From: Clostridia bacterium
GTDB taxonomy: Bacteria > Bacillota > Clostridia > Christensenellales > CAG-138
Length of the DNA stretch: 54,492 nt
NCBI GenBank assembly: GCA_030527115.1
Contig: JAUNBM010000010.1
Coordinates: 1 to 54,492, forward strand
Direction of reading: 5' to 3'
Part shown: positions 32,714 through 41,081 of the stretch, piece by piece
Numbering within the stretch: the stretch's first letter is position 1
How the letters are laid out: every line of letters begins with the position of its first letter
The notes under the pieces: generated by a model
Seen by the model: only the letters and a program-made list of their open reading frames with translations
Database searches by the model: none
Told to the model about the DNA's origin: nothing
Translations under genes and position numbers: made by a program

Positions 32714-34414
32714 TCAGCCTTCCCTTCCGCCGCCCATTTCGGGCATACTGCCGCCGCTCGGGAACGAGGAATCATCCCCGCCAAACGAAGGCATCTCTCC
32801 GCTTCCGCCGCCAAAGCCTCCCATGTTGCCCATATTGCCCATTCCGGGGAACATACTCTGCTCGCTACTCTCGGTATAAACCGAGGTGGTGTCCAAGACC
32901 GGAACGATAATCAGGTCTCCCTCGGCAATATCGCCGGTGACAAGGATATATGAGCCGTCCGACATTCCGGTTTCAACGGTAACTGCGGTGAGCGTCGTAA
33001 GGTCGAGCTCAGTCTCGCTGTAACTGTCTCCGAACTGCGCTCCATCGGGCGCCAGATAGACGACCGACTCCCCGTTTAGCGTTTGTACCGCGTCCACCGG
33101 AATCAGGATGCCCGTTCCGCTGTCAGCCGTTGCAATAACGCAGGTAGCGCTCATCCCCGCCAAAGCTCCCTCAATATCCTCGACCTTAACGGTTGTCGTA
33201 TACCTCACCACGCTCCCGCTGGAGGAGCTGGCGTAGGATATTTCAGAAACCACGCCCTCAAACGTTCCCTCAATCGCATCCAGCGTTATCTCAACGCTCT
33301 GCCCGACCGCCAGCGACGCTATGTCCAGTTCGTCAACCGAGAGGGAAACGGTATAGCCGTCCGTCGACTGGATGATTAAAAGCTCGCTTGCCGCCGCAAG
33401 CTCATCGCCCTCCTCTATCGAACAGGAAAGAATCTTCCCGTCATAGGGGGCTGAAATCACATTCGCATTCTCAAGCTCCGCCAATTCCACCAAAAGCTCG
33501 TCGCGCTGTTGTTCTATCTCCTCATACCGCGACTGCTTCGGATAGTCGCTGAGCGTTAAAATCCTGCCGTTTCGGGAAATCGAGCCGTTTTCCGACACCT
33601 TAACCTCCGAAACCGTTCCCTCCGTTCCTGTTACGCGAATATAGTTTACCAGCGAAAGAGCGCCGCTGCCCAATGCCGCCCCGTCCTCGCTCTCGACGGA
33701 AGCCTCCGCGCCTATGGTATAGGAGCTGTCCTCAATCTGAATCGTGCATACCCCGTCGCTCACCTTCGTAACCGTTCCCTCTATCTCATCCTCGCCTATG
33801 AACACGACAACCGTATCATAGAGCGAAAGCGAATCGGACTCAATCGAAAGCTGCATCCTGTCGTCCAGCGATATGAGGCAGAGGTAGCCGTAGGCGTCCA
33901 TTATTTCAGCTATATCGCTCCCCTCGGCAACCTTGATATCCTTTATCTTCCCCGCCGCGCTCGCCGTCAAATACAGGGAGGTGCTGTACTCGGTCAATGA
34001 GTTGAGCTGTTGGGACAGGGTATCAATTTCGCTCATCAGCGTATCGCGCTGTTCCTTCACCCCCTCGTCCGACAGGACAACGAGGGTTTCCCCCTCCAAA
34101 ACGGAATCCCCGGCGGCGCACAGCACCTGCTGAACCGTTCCGGAATACCCGGCTGAGAGGGTTTCGGTCAATACCGCGGTAAGCGTGCCGGAGCTGGAAA
34201 GCGTTTGGGTTATGTTCCCCGCTGTGGCGGTCTGCACCCGATAGCTGAGTATGCTTTCGTCCTCGCCCGCTTCACTATTGAGCTTTCTAAGATAGCGATA
34301 GCCCTCGATTCCGAATACGACCAACGCCGCCACCACTATCAAAGCGACAACCGATTTGATTATCGTGCGCTTCTTCTTGCGCTTCAGCTGCTTTTCAAAA
34401 CCTGATATTTCCAT
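32714..34414 (-). CDS. HlyD/MacA-type adaptor with a Met/Gly-rich tail
   Basis: The 566-residue protein has one N-terminal membrane anchor (about 18-37), biotinyl-lipoyl halves (near 70-100 and after the coiled coil), a beta-barrel domain and a long helical hairpin region. It is the extracytoplasmic adaptor of the ABC exporter encoded downstream. The last 45 or so residues are unusual: Gly, Ser, Phe and seven Met with repeated GNMG and GGFGGG. This low-complexity tail is not part of the usual adaptor. The ATG at 34414 is chosen for SD AGGAG; a longer frame upstream lacks one. Confidence 0.88.
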   Translation of the reverse strand: MEISGFEKQLKRKKKRTIIKSVVALIVVAALVVFGIEGYRYLRKLNSEAGEDESILSYRVQTATAGNITQTLSSSGTLTAVLTETLSAGYSGTVQQVLCAAGDSVLEGETLVVLSDEGVKEQRDTLMSEIDTLSQQLNSLTEYSTSLYLTASAAGKIKDIKVAEGSDIAEIMDAYGYLCLISLDDRMQLSIESDSLSLYDTVVVFIGEDEIEGTVTKVSDGVCTIQIEDSSYTIGAEASVESEDGAALGSGALSLVNYIRVTGTEGTVSEVKVSENGSISRNGRILTLSDYPKQSRYEEIEQQRDELLVELAELENANVISAPYDGKILSCSIEEGDELAAASELLIIQSTDGYTVSLSVDELDIASLAVGQSVEITLDAIEGTFEGVVSEISYASSSSGSVVRYTTTVKVEDIEGALAGMSATCVIATADSGTGILIPVDAVQTLNGESVVYLAPDGAQFGDSYSETELDLTTLTAVTVETGMSDGSYILVTGDIAEGDLIIVPVLDTTSVYTESSEQSMFPGMGNMGNMGGFGGGSGEMPSFGGDDSSFPSGGSMPEMGGGREG

Positions 34415-34510
34415 AGTTCTTCTCCTTCTCTTTATCTCGGCAAAGTATAGTCTTGGCAACTGAATTTTCGCTTAAATGCTCGTGAAGGACTTGTGAACTA
34501 CGTTTTAGGG

Positions 34511-34542
34511 CAAAAGAAATCCGCAGGCGCAAGGGTCTGCGG
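34511..34542 (-). terminator. Intrinsic terminator after the HMA gene
   Basis: On the minus strand CCGCAG (34542-34537) and CTGCGG (34526-34521) form a 6-bp stem followed by ATTTCTTTTG. A second stem (AGGATAG/CTATCCT, about 34559-34577) precedes it. Confidence 0.6.
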
Positions 34543-34585
34543 GGCTTTAAATCTTTATTAGGATAGAAGTCCTATCCTTTTGAAA

Positions 34586-34834
34586 CTATTTGGAGAACAG
34601 GCCTCTCCTCTCGTATGGCGCGGATACTATGCTCACGCAATCGTAACCCGTCGCCTCTATCGTCTCCTTGAGCTTTTGCTCGTCGAGCGCCGCCGGGGAG
34701 ATGATCTCCGTTTCGCCCTTACCATGGTTGGACGAAACCTTCTTCACCTGAAAATCCCGCCTTATCGCGTCGTTGATATGCGATTCACACATCCCGCACA
34801 TCATGCCGCCGACCTTGACCACCGTTTTAATCAT
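34586..34834 (-). CDS. CopZ-like HMA-domain metal chaperone
   Basis: The 82-residue protein has the heavy-metal-associated fold, with an MMCGMC metal site (Cys-x-x-Cys) after the first strand and a C-terminal GYDCVS strand. It is a cytosolic copper(I) or other soft-metal carrier. It has its own promoter (34884-34911) and SD (AAAGGAGCG). No CopA-type P-ATPase or CsoR gene is adjacent, unlike typical copper operons; the only P-ATPase nearby is Ca2+-type. Confidence 0.85.
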   Translation of the reverse strand: MIKTVVKVGGMMCGMCESHINDAIRRDFQVKKVSSNHGKGETEIISPAALDEQKLKETIEATGYDCVSIVSAPYERRGLFSK

Positions 34835-34883
34835 AGTTCGCTCCTTTCCTGTCCTTTGGGACTAATATCGCGCTTACGCCTAT

Positions 34884-34911
34884 GTTATACCGTCCGATTC
34901 CGCTTTGTCAA
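34884..34911 (-). promoter_or_regulatory. SigA-like promoter of the HMA-domain gene
   Basis: Minus strand TTGACA (34911-34906), a 16-nt spacer, and TATAAC (34889-34884). The TTGACA is preceded by a small AGGGT/ACCCT inverted repeat that could be an operator. Confidence 0.6.
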
Positions 34912-34932
34912 GGGTGGAAAACCCTCCTCCAC

Positions 34933-35784
34933 TCAATCGTTCTGCGGCGCATGGTATCTTTCAACCGCCGCTTTGAACCTTTCGACCAGCGCTTCCGCCG
35001 CCCTCTTGGCTTCCGCGCTTTTGGCGCGAAAAATATCGTTCGCATGGAAAAAATTGTGATGCACGTCCATATCCGCCTCCACGCCGGCCCTGCGCAGATT
35101 TTCGATGTACTCCTGCGTTTCAAACGAGAAAGGATCCAAATCTCCGACAAAGCTGTATGCGGGCGGCAGTCCGGAATAGTCGCTCCTGCGCGACGGCGAA
35201 GCGTATTCGGGAACGGCTTGACCCCTTATCGAGCGCAGATAAAGCTTCCACGCAAGATGGTTGCGTATCGTGCCCCAGCCCCTAAAATGCGCGTTGGCGG
35301 AGGTGGGAGTATCATAGCAATCCAGCATAGGGTACAGCGGCATCTGAAAGGCTATGTTGACCTCGCCCCTGTCCTTGGCGTACATACACAGCGCGGCAAC
35401 AAGCCCGCCTCCTGCGCTTTCCCCGCCGAGCATGAGCTGATCGGGGCGAATCCCCAGCTCCCCGCAATGCTCCTTCATATATAGGAGCGCCGCATAGCTG
35501 TCCTGAAGCGCCGCCGGATAGGGCTTATAAATCGACAGCTTATAAGCCGGGCTTACCACCACAGCGCCCGCTTTTGTAACCAGGTCTATTGCCCTGCCGG
35601 AATAAACCAGCTCGGGAAAGCCCGACATATAGCCTCCCCCGTGAAGCCACAAAACTCCGGTTGTCGGCTCTCTTTTTTCGCTGTTTTGGGGCTTGACAAT
35701 CAACATCCTCAGGCTTCGCCGCTCGGATATGGGAATCCTTATGTATTCCGAGATGCAATTTCTCGGCTTAATCGGCAACTTCAT
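34933..35784 (-). CDS. Alpha/beta-hydrolase fold esterase (HSL/Aes family)
   Basis: The 283-residue enzyme has the oxyanion motif WLHGGGYMSG, nucleophile elbow GGESAGGG, acid in DPFSFE, and a late His (HHNFFHAN), as in hormone-sensitive-lipase-like acetyl esterases. It probably hydrolyses short acyl or acetyl esters in the cytosol. A TGC-TATAAT box lies upstream at 35831-35823. The SD is poor (AAGGG, 10 nt upstream), while a better GGAGG is too distant. Confidence 0.85.
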   Translation of the reverse strand: MKLPIKPRNCISEYIRIPISERRSLRMLIVKPQNSEKREPTTGVLWLHGGGYMSGFPELVYSGRAIDLVTKAGAVVVSPAYKLSIYKPYPAALQDSYAALLYMKEHCGELGIRPDQLMLGGESAGGGLVAALCMYAKDRGEVNIAFQMPLYPMLDCYDTPTSANAHFRGWGTIRNHLAWKLYLRSIRGQAVPEYASPSRRSDYSGLPPAYSFVGDLDPFSFETQEYIENLRRAGVEADMDVHHNFFHANDIFRAKSAEAKRAAEALVERFKAAVERYHAPQND

Positions 35785-35871
35785 TACGCTCTATCCCTTG
35801 TCCCCTCCTATGCTATCATGGGATTATAGCACACATTTGCCCATCATGCACGAAAAATCCGTTTGCGCCCG

Positions 35872-37083
35872 CTAAGCCGCTTTCAGCATCTCGCTCATCC
35901 ACTCGGCATACAGGCAGTAGCCGCGCAACGGCTCGTTTACAAACACATGGGTTACCACCCCTATCAGCTTGCCATTTTGGACTACCGGACTGCCGCTCAT
36001 GCCCTGGACTATGCCGCCCGTCCGGTCGATAAGCCGCCTGTCGGTAATCTCAATTATCACCCCCTGGGTCTGCGGGGAGGATTGAACGTCCGCTCGAATT
36101 ACCCGGCACGAAAAGCTCTCCACCTTATCGCCCGCCACCGTGGAATATATTTCCGCCTCGCCCAGCTCGACCTCCGCCGCCTTTGCAAGCGGGAGGCTTG
36201 CGCCGTCGAGCCCGTGCCCGGTTTTTAAGGTTCCTGCAATTCCAAAGTTCGTATTGCTGTCGATACTGCCAATCGAAGCCGCTTCGGTATTGGAAAAACT
36301 CCCGTACAGCTCTCCAGCCCTCCCCGCCTGCCCCTTCTCGACGTCGAAGATATTGGCAAGGGATATGCTCCCCTGATGCGACTGCAACAGCACTCCGGTA
36401 TCAATATCGGTGACCGGATGGCCCAGCGCATAGAACCTCAGGCTGTCCTCGCGGTAAAACGAGAGCGTGCCGACTCCGGTTGTGCTGTCGCGAACCCAGG
36501 CTCCCAAAACCCACCTGTCCGAACTCTCGTCATATACCGGGCTGACATTGCACTCAAACTCCTCTCCGTCGCGGTAAATCGTGAGTGTATAGCTCGTCCT
36601 TCCCGCATTCATCAGGCTTTGAAAATGCTCCGAGCTTTGCACCTTCGTTCCGTCAACCTTGAGTATAGTATCCCCGTGCCGTATCCCCGCGTTCGCCGCC
36701 GGGCTGACGACGCTTCCGTTTTGCCCGACTCCGCCCAGCCCCACAACCTGAACGCCGTCGGTAAACAGCACCACACCCACCGCCTGTCCGCCCAGGTTGA
36801 CGCTCTCATGCTCGTTTATAACCGTCACCGTTTTTATCGGAATTATTCCGAACAGCCTTGCCGTTACGTCGAAATCGCTGACCTCGGCAAGCCGCTGATC
36901 CCCGCCCCGCCGGACAAACGCGGCCCCCTCATTCGCGCTGTAAGTTAGCAGCGCGTTGTCCGCAAACTCATGCTCCGAAACGGCGCCCGGCAAGCGGTGC
37001 AACTCCATCATAGCGGGGGAATAGTGCAATAACAGCGCAAACGCCGAAAGAAATATGCAAAATACTTGAAACAGCTTCTTCAT
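35872..37083 (-). CDS. spoIVB: SpoIVB-like serine protease (S55) with PDZ domain
   Basis: The 403-residue protein has an N-terminal membrane segment (about 5-25), a PDZ domain (near 100-180), and the S55 protease domain. That domain carries the family's His motif (YALGHPVTDID) and the catalytic Ser in GMSGSPVVQNGK, followed by the hallmark IGVVTHVFVNEP. In Bacillus, SpoIVB from the forespore activates pro-SigmaK processing. Its presence argues for a spore-forming ancestry. It stands alone here, without the usual recN-spo0A neighbours. SD GGAGGTGA precedes the ATG. Confidence 0.93.
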   Translation of the reverse strand: MKKLFQVFCIFLSAFALLLHYSPAMMELHRLPGAVSEHEFADNALLTYSANEGAAFVRRGGDQRLAEVSDFDVTARLFGIIPIKTVTVINEHESVNLGGQAVGVVLFTDGVQVVGLGGVGQNGSVVSPAANAGIRHGDTILKVDGTKVQSSEHFQSLMNAGRTSYTLTIYRDGEEFECNVSPVYDESSDRWVLGAWVRDSTTGVGTLSFYREDSLRFYALGHPVTDIDTGVLLQSHQGSISLANIFDVEKGQAGRAGELYGSFSNTEAASIGSIDSNTNFGIAGTLKTGHGLDGASLPLAKAAEVELGEAEIYSTVAGDKVESFSCRVIRADVQSSPQTQGVIIEITDRRLIDRTGGIVQGMSGSPVVQNGKLIGVVTHVFVNEPLRGYCLYAEWMSEMLKAA

Positions 37084-37173
37084 TAAATCACCTCCATACT
37101 ATCTTGTCTGCTTGCGAAAAAATCATGCGAAACCGATTGTTTCAATTATTTTCCTTTTCATCTGTATTTATTG

Positions 37174-37182
37174 TGCTATAAT
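37174..37182 (+). promoter_or_regulatory. Extended -10 promoter of the P-type ATPase gene
   Basis: TGC-TATAAT (37174-37182) with no good -35. The leader is about 20 nt with SD TTGGAG before the ATG at 37210. Confidence 0.6.
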
Positions 37183-37209
37183 TGGTCATATTTTTATTTG
37201 GAGATTACG

Positions 37210-39828
37210 ATGATATTTCACACGAAAAGCAAGGACGAAATTCTGAACGCATTTTCCGTCGTCCCCCAAGAGGGCTTGAGTCAGGACGAAGCGCGGCTTC
37301 GGCTTGAACGCGACGGCAGGAACGAACTTGCCGCAAAGAAGAAAAAAACTCCGTTACAGAGGTTCATTGGCCAGTTCAAGGACGTGATGATAATTATTTT
37401 GATTATCGCCGCCCTGATCTCCTTTGGCATAGCGATATACGAGGGCAAAGCGCACTCCTTCTTCGAGCCCGCGCTGATCCTGCTGATAGTTGTGCTGAAC
37501 GCCATCATGGGCGTTTTGCAGGAGAGCAAGGCGGAGCGGGCGCTGGACGCGCTGATGAGCCTGTCCGTTCAGCACGCAAGGGTTTTGCGCGACGGCAAGG
37601 AGCTTCTGATCGACGCAAAGGAGCTGGTTGCGGGCGATATCATCCTGCTCGAAGCGGGCGACGTCGTTCCTGCGGACGCCTATCTTTTGCGCTCCTCCAG
37701 CCTTAAGAGCGAGGAATCGGCGCTGACCGGCGAGTCCGTCCCCTCCGAAAAGGACGCGCTGAGCCGCGTTCCTGAAAACGCGCCGCTCGGCGACAGGCTC
37801 AACATGGTCTTTTCCGGCTGTTCGATAACCTATGGCACCGCGGTCGCCGTGGTAGTCGCCACCGGCATGAATACCGAGATGGGCAAGATAGCCGGAATGC
37901 TCAACAACGAGGACGATTCGCAAACCCCCTTGCAACGCAAGCTCGCCTCCCTCGGCAAATACCTCGGCATAGCCGCCCTTGCCGCCTGCCTTATAATCTT
38001 CATCATCGGAATAATCGGAAAAACCCCGCCCATAGAGATGTTTATGGTTGCGGTCTCGCTGGCTGTCTCCGCTATCCCCGAAGGCCTGCCCGCGATAGTA
38101 ACCATCGTTCTATCCATCGGCGTTCAGCGCATGGTCAAGCGCAACGCTCTGATACGCCGACTCCCTGCGGTGGAAACGCTGGGCAGCGCCTCGGTAATCT
38201 GTTCCGATAAGACCGGTACGCTCACTCAAAACCGCATGACGCTCACCGAAGCTTGGGCGGACGGCATGGAGGAGCCCGTAAAAATCGGAATCAAGTCCGA
38301 GGCGGATATCGAAACGCTCTTAAAATACGGCGCGCTCTGTTGCGACGGGCTTATAAGCTTTGACGGGGACAAGGTCGTGCATATCGGAGACCCGACCGAG
38401 ACCGCCATAGTGCTTGCCGCGCATCGCAACGGCATGCCTAAGGAGACGATAAGCCGCGAGCTTCCCCGGATATTCGAGCTTCCCTTCGACTCCGACCGCA
38501 AGCGCATGACGACGGTGCATAGGATGGGCAACCGCTGTCTCGTTATCGTTAAGGGCGCTTTCGACGGAATCAGCCCCCTCTGCACGTCGGGCGAGCTTGA
38601 CAAGGCTGAGGCGGTCTTGAACGAAATGTCCAACCGGGCGCTCCGCGTCCTCGCCGTCGCCTGCAAGGAAATCGAAGCGCTCCCTGCCGAACCTGCTATG
38701 GAGGAGCTGGAAAGCGGGCTGAAGCTTGTAGGCCTTGTCGGTATGATCGACCCGCCGAGGGAGGAGGCTCGCCTTGCGGTTCTAACCTGCAAGGAAGCCG
38801 GAATCCGCCCCGTTATGATCACCGGCGATCATGTAGTTACCGCCTCCGCCATCGCCAGACAGCTCGGCATCTTAAACGAGGGCGACGAGGCTATAAGCGG
38901 AACGGAGCTTGCCGCCATGAGCGACGAGGAGCTGGACGCAAGGGTTCGGAATATATCCGTGTATGCGCGTGTATCGCCCGAGGATAAGATACGCATAGTG
39001 AAGGCATGGCAACGCGCCGGAGAAGTTGTGTCGATGACCGGCGACGGGGTGAACGACGCTCCCGCCCTCAAAGCCGCCGATATCGGTTGCGCCATGGGCA
39101 TAACGGGCACCGATGTTGCGAAGGGCGCCGCCGATATGACCCTGACCGACGACAACTTCGCCACCATCGTCGAGGCGGTTAAGGAGGGGCGCGGCATCTA
39201 TGACAATATCAAAAAGGTGGTGGGCTTTTTGCTCGGCACCAATATTTCCGAGGTTCTGGTCGTTTTTATCGCCATGCTCTGCTTTGGAAAATCCCCGCTG
39301 TTGTCCATGCAACTTCTTTGGATAAACCTCGTTACCGATTCGCTCCCCGCTATCGCGCTGGGCCGCGAAGCCGTTGACAGCCGGATAATGAAGCAAAAGC
39401 CGAAGCCGAAGAACGAAAGCATCTTTGCCCACGGGCTTGGAATCAAGGTTGCGCTCCAGGGAATAATGTTCGCCGCGATCACGCTTTTGGGCTTTGTTCT
39501 GGGCATGAGCGCCACAGGAACCGACGAGGGCGGGCGCACGATGGCATTTTTGATCCTCTCCTTTGCGCAGGTCGTTCACGCCTTCAATATGCGCTCCGAC
39601 AGAAGCCTTTTCGCCTCGAACCCCTTTTCAAACAGGAGCTTGAACCTGGCGCTTCTCGCTTCCACAGCGATGATTCTGCTCGTAGTCTTTGTGCCGCCCG
39701 TACAGCTCGTCTTTGGGCTGGTTAAGCTTCCCTCGCTGTATTATCTAATCGGCTTCGGGCTTGCGCTCATCCCCCTGCCCGTGATGGAGCTTGCCAAGGC
39801 TGTCGGCCTCGTGCGCCATCGTCACTAA
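37210..39828 (+). CDS. Calcium-type P-type ATPase (SERCA/PMR1-like)
   Basis: The 872-residue pump has about ten membrane helices and all P-type motifs: TGES in the actuator domain, PEGLPA in helix 4 (typical of Ca2+ pumps), phosphorylated Asp333 in DKTGTLT, and TGDGVNDAPALK. It most likely exports Ca2+ from the cytosol. The ATG at 37210 is preferred because it follows SD TTGGAG; an upstream frame would overlap the promoter. A strong terminator follows, and the gene is monocistronic. Confidence 0.95.
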   Translation: MIFHTKSKDEILNAFSVVPQEGLSQDEARLRLERDGRNELAAKKKKTPLQRFIGQFKDVMIIILIIAALISFGIAIYEGKAHSFFEPALILLIVVLNAIMGVLQESKAERALDALMSLSVQHARVLRDGKELLIDAKELVAGDIILLEAGDVVPADAYLLRSSSLKSEESALTGESVPSEKDALSRVPENAPLGDRLNMVFSGCSITYGTAVAVVVATGMNTEMGKIAGMLNNEDDSQTPLQRKLASLGKYLGIAALAACLIIFIIGIIGKTPPIEMFMVAVSLAVSAIPEGLPAIVTIVLSIGVQRMVKRNALIRRLPAVETLGSASVICSDKTGTLTQNRMTLTEAWADGMEEPVKIGIKSEADIETLLKYGALCCDGLISFDGDKVVHIGDPTETAIVLAAHRNGMPKETISRELPRIFELPFDSDRKRMTTVHRMGNRCLVIVKGAFDGISPLCTSGELDKAEAVLNEMSNRALRVLAVACKEIEALPAEPAMEELESGLKLVGLVGMIDPPREEARLAVLTCKEAGIRPVMITGDHVVTASAIARQLGILNEGDEAISGTELAAMSDEELDARVRNISVYARVSPEDKIRIVKAWQRAGEVVSMTGDGVNDAPALKAADIGCAMGITGTDVAKGAADMTLTDDNFATIVEAVKEGRGIYDNIKKVVGFLLGTNISEVLVVFIAMLCFGKSPLLSMQLLWINLVTDSLPAIALGREAVDSRIMKQKPKPKNESIFAHGLGIKVALQGIMFAAITLLGFVLGMSATGTDEGGRTMAFLILSFAQVVHAFNMRSDRSLFASNPFSNRSLNLALLASTAMILLVVFVPPVQLVFGLVKLPSLYYLIGFGLALIPLPVMELAKAVGLVRHRH

Positions 39829-39845
39829 TTGGAAGTCCGCGTATT

Positions 39846-39889
39846 TAAAAAACCGCTTTACCGGAAACTTCGGCAAAGCGGTTTTTTAT
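39846..39889. terminator. Strong bidirectional terminator
   Basis: AACCGCTTT-CCG (39851-39863) pairs with CGG-AAAGCGGTT (39871-39883), with six or more T after it and AAAAAA before it. It separates the P-ATPase gene from the convergent clostripain operon. Confidence 0.92.
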
Positions 39890-39906
39890 TAGTTACAGTT
39901 GGCGCC

Positions 39907-40644
39907 TCAGCCCCCGAAGAAGGAGGCGAGCGTGAAGCCCGTCGGCATCGGGATGGTAAGCATATATACCGTCGCGATAGCAAAGCCAACCAGCGCAATG
40001 ATAATCAGCGCTATCTTGTTCTTTTTCGACTTCATCGAGCTGTTAATACCGAGCAGGAACAATACCACGCCGTAAATGACCGTGACAAGCCCGAACGCAT
40101 CACCGTTTTGATTGTCCTGCTTGCCCTGCTCCAGCGTTGCCTCGGATTCTGCAATCAACTCGTTTGCGGTAACGAAATAGTGATCCGCAAAGCTTTCATC
40201 CGCGAACGGCGTTACAAGAGCTTCGTCCTTCTCCAGCCAGTCAAGCACCAGCTCGGTTAGATCGGCGCTCCCATCGTCAAATTCCCAGCCGATAGCCGCC
40301 GCCATCTCGTCGGTCAGGTTATCGTTGAGCTTAAAATAGAGCTTGTAGCAATACTGCTCCACCGCCACGTCGTCGCCCGCATCCTGAGCTGAAAAGATAT
40401 CGAGCTGCAGGTCGCTTACCTCGTTCCACAGGAGCATATCCTGCATCATGCTCTGCACGCCCGCGTTATACTCGGAATTGCCCTCGGACGCGAGGTTGTT
40501 GCTTACGGTATAGTTGGTCGCCTGCTGTCCGCCGTGCAACGAGCCAATCCAGGTTGCCCACGCCGTGAGCAGAGCCGTAAGGCCCAGCATAACCACGACT
40601 ACAATCTCAAGAATGTGTTCTACATCCCTTTGCTTCTTTTCCAT
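39907..40644 (-). CDS. Uncharacterised membrane protein, last gene of the clostripain operon
   Basis: The 245-residue protein starts with a charged stretch (MEKKQRDVEH) and a membrane helix ending TAWATWIG, has an acidic helical middle (about 50-170), and closes with two more helices around a KSKKNK loop. It vaguely resembles the DUF4337 type. No enzymatic motif is seen. It follows the two TM2-domain genes by 11 nt. The SD GGAGGAAGCAG is good. Confidence 0.6.
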   Translation of the reverse strand: MEKKQRDVEHILEIVVVVMLGLTALLTAWATWIGSLHGGQQATNYTVSNNLASEGNSEYNAGVQSMMQDMLLWNEVSDLQLDIFSAQDAGDDVAVEQYCYKLYFKLNDNLTDEMAAAIGWEFDDGSADLTELVLDWLEKDEALVTPFADESFADHYFVTANELIAESEATLEQGKQDNQNGDAFGLVTVIYGVVLFLLGINSSMKSKKNKIALIIIALVGFAIATVYMLTIPMPTGFTLASFFGG

Positions 40645-40655
40645 CTGCTTCCTCC

Positions 40656-40853
40656 TTATTCCAGTTTGGAACCGTCTGCGGCGGGGAGCTTGTCGGTGGC
40701 TATCTTGATGATATCAATTATCCACCATATTCCAAAGCCGCCCAAAGTTATGAGCTTGAGAACGCCCAGCCCGGTATAACCCAGATAGAAGCGGTCTACC
40801 CCCAGCTCGCCCAAGATGATAGAGAGAATCAATGCCGTTGACTTACTTTTCAT
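40656..40853 (-). CDS. TM2-domain protein, copy 2
   Basis: The 65-residue protein has two hydrophobic helices and the TM2 motif (GVDRFYLGYTGLGVLKL, then GIWWIIDII). Its sequence is nearly identical to the gene 228 nt upstream, differing only at residue 3 and in the last few residues (AADGSKLE). SD GGAGGAAAAC precedes the ATG. The function of TM2 proteins is largely unknown. Confidence 0.85.
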   Translation of the reverse strand: MKSKSTALILSIILGELGVDRFYLGYTGLGVLKLITLGGFGIWWIIDIIKIATDKLPAADGSKLE

Positions 40854-40883
40854 GTGTTTTCCTCCTTTTCCTTTCCGTCTTTT

Positions 40884-41081
40884 TTATACCAGTTCGGTGC
40901 CGTCTGCGGCGGGAAGCTTGTCGGTGGCTATCTTGATGATATCAATTATCCACCATATTCCAAAGCCGCCCAAAGTTATGAGCTTGAGAACGCCCAGCCC
41001 GGTATAACCCAGATAGAAGCGGTCTACCCCCAGCTCGCCCAAGATGATAGAGAGAATCAATGCCGTCGACTTGTTTTTCAT
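40884..41081 (-). CDS. TM2-domain protein, copy 1
   Basis: This 65-residue twin of the neighbouring gene has the same TM2 motif and ends AADGTELV. Its ATG overlaps the stop codon of the clostripain-like gene by 4 nt (ATGA), so it is translationally coupled to the protease. Two membrane helices are predicted. Confidence 0.85.
   Translation of the reverse strand: MKNKSTALILSIILGELGVDRFYLGYTGLGVLKLITLGGFGIWWIIDIIKIATDKLPAADGTELV

Noticed and set aside
34555-34577. Inverted repeat AGGATAG/CTATCCT as a regulatory operator
   Set aside because: It lies at the 3' end of the HMA gene beside a terminator, so an mRNA 3'-end structure is the simpler reading.
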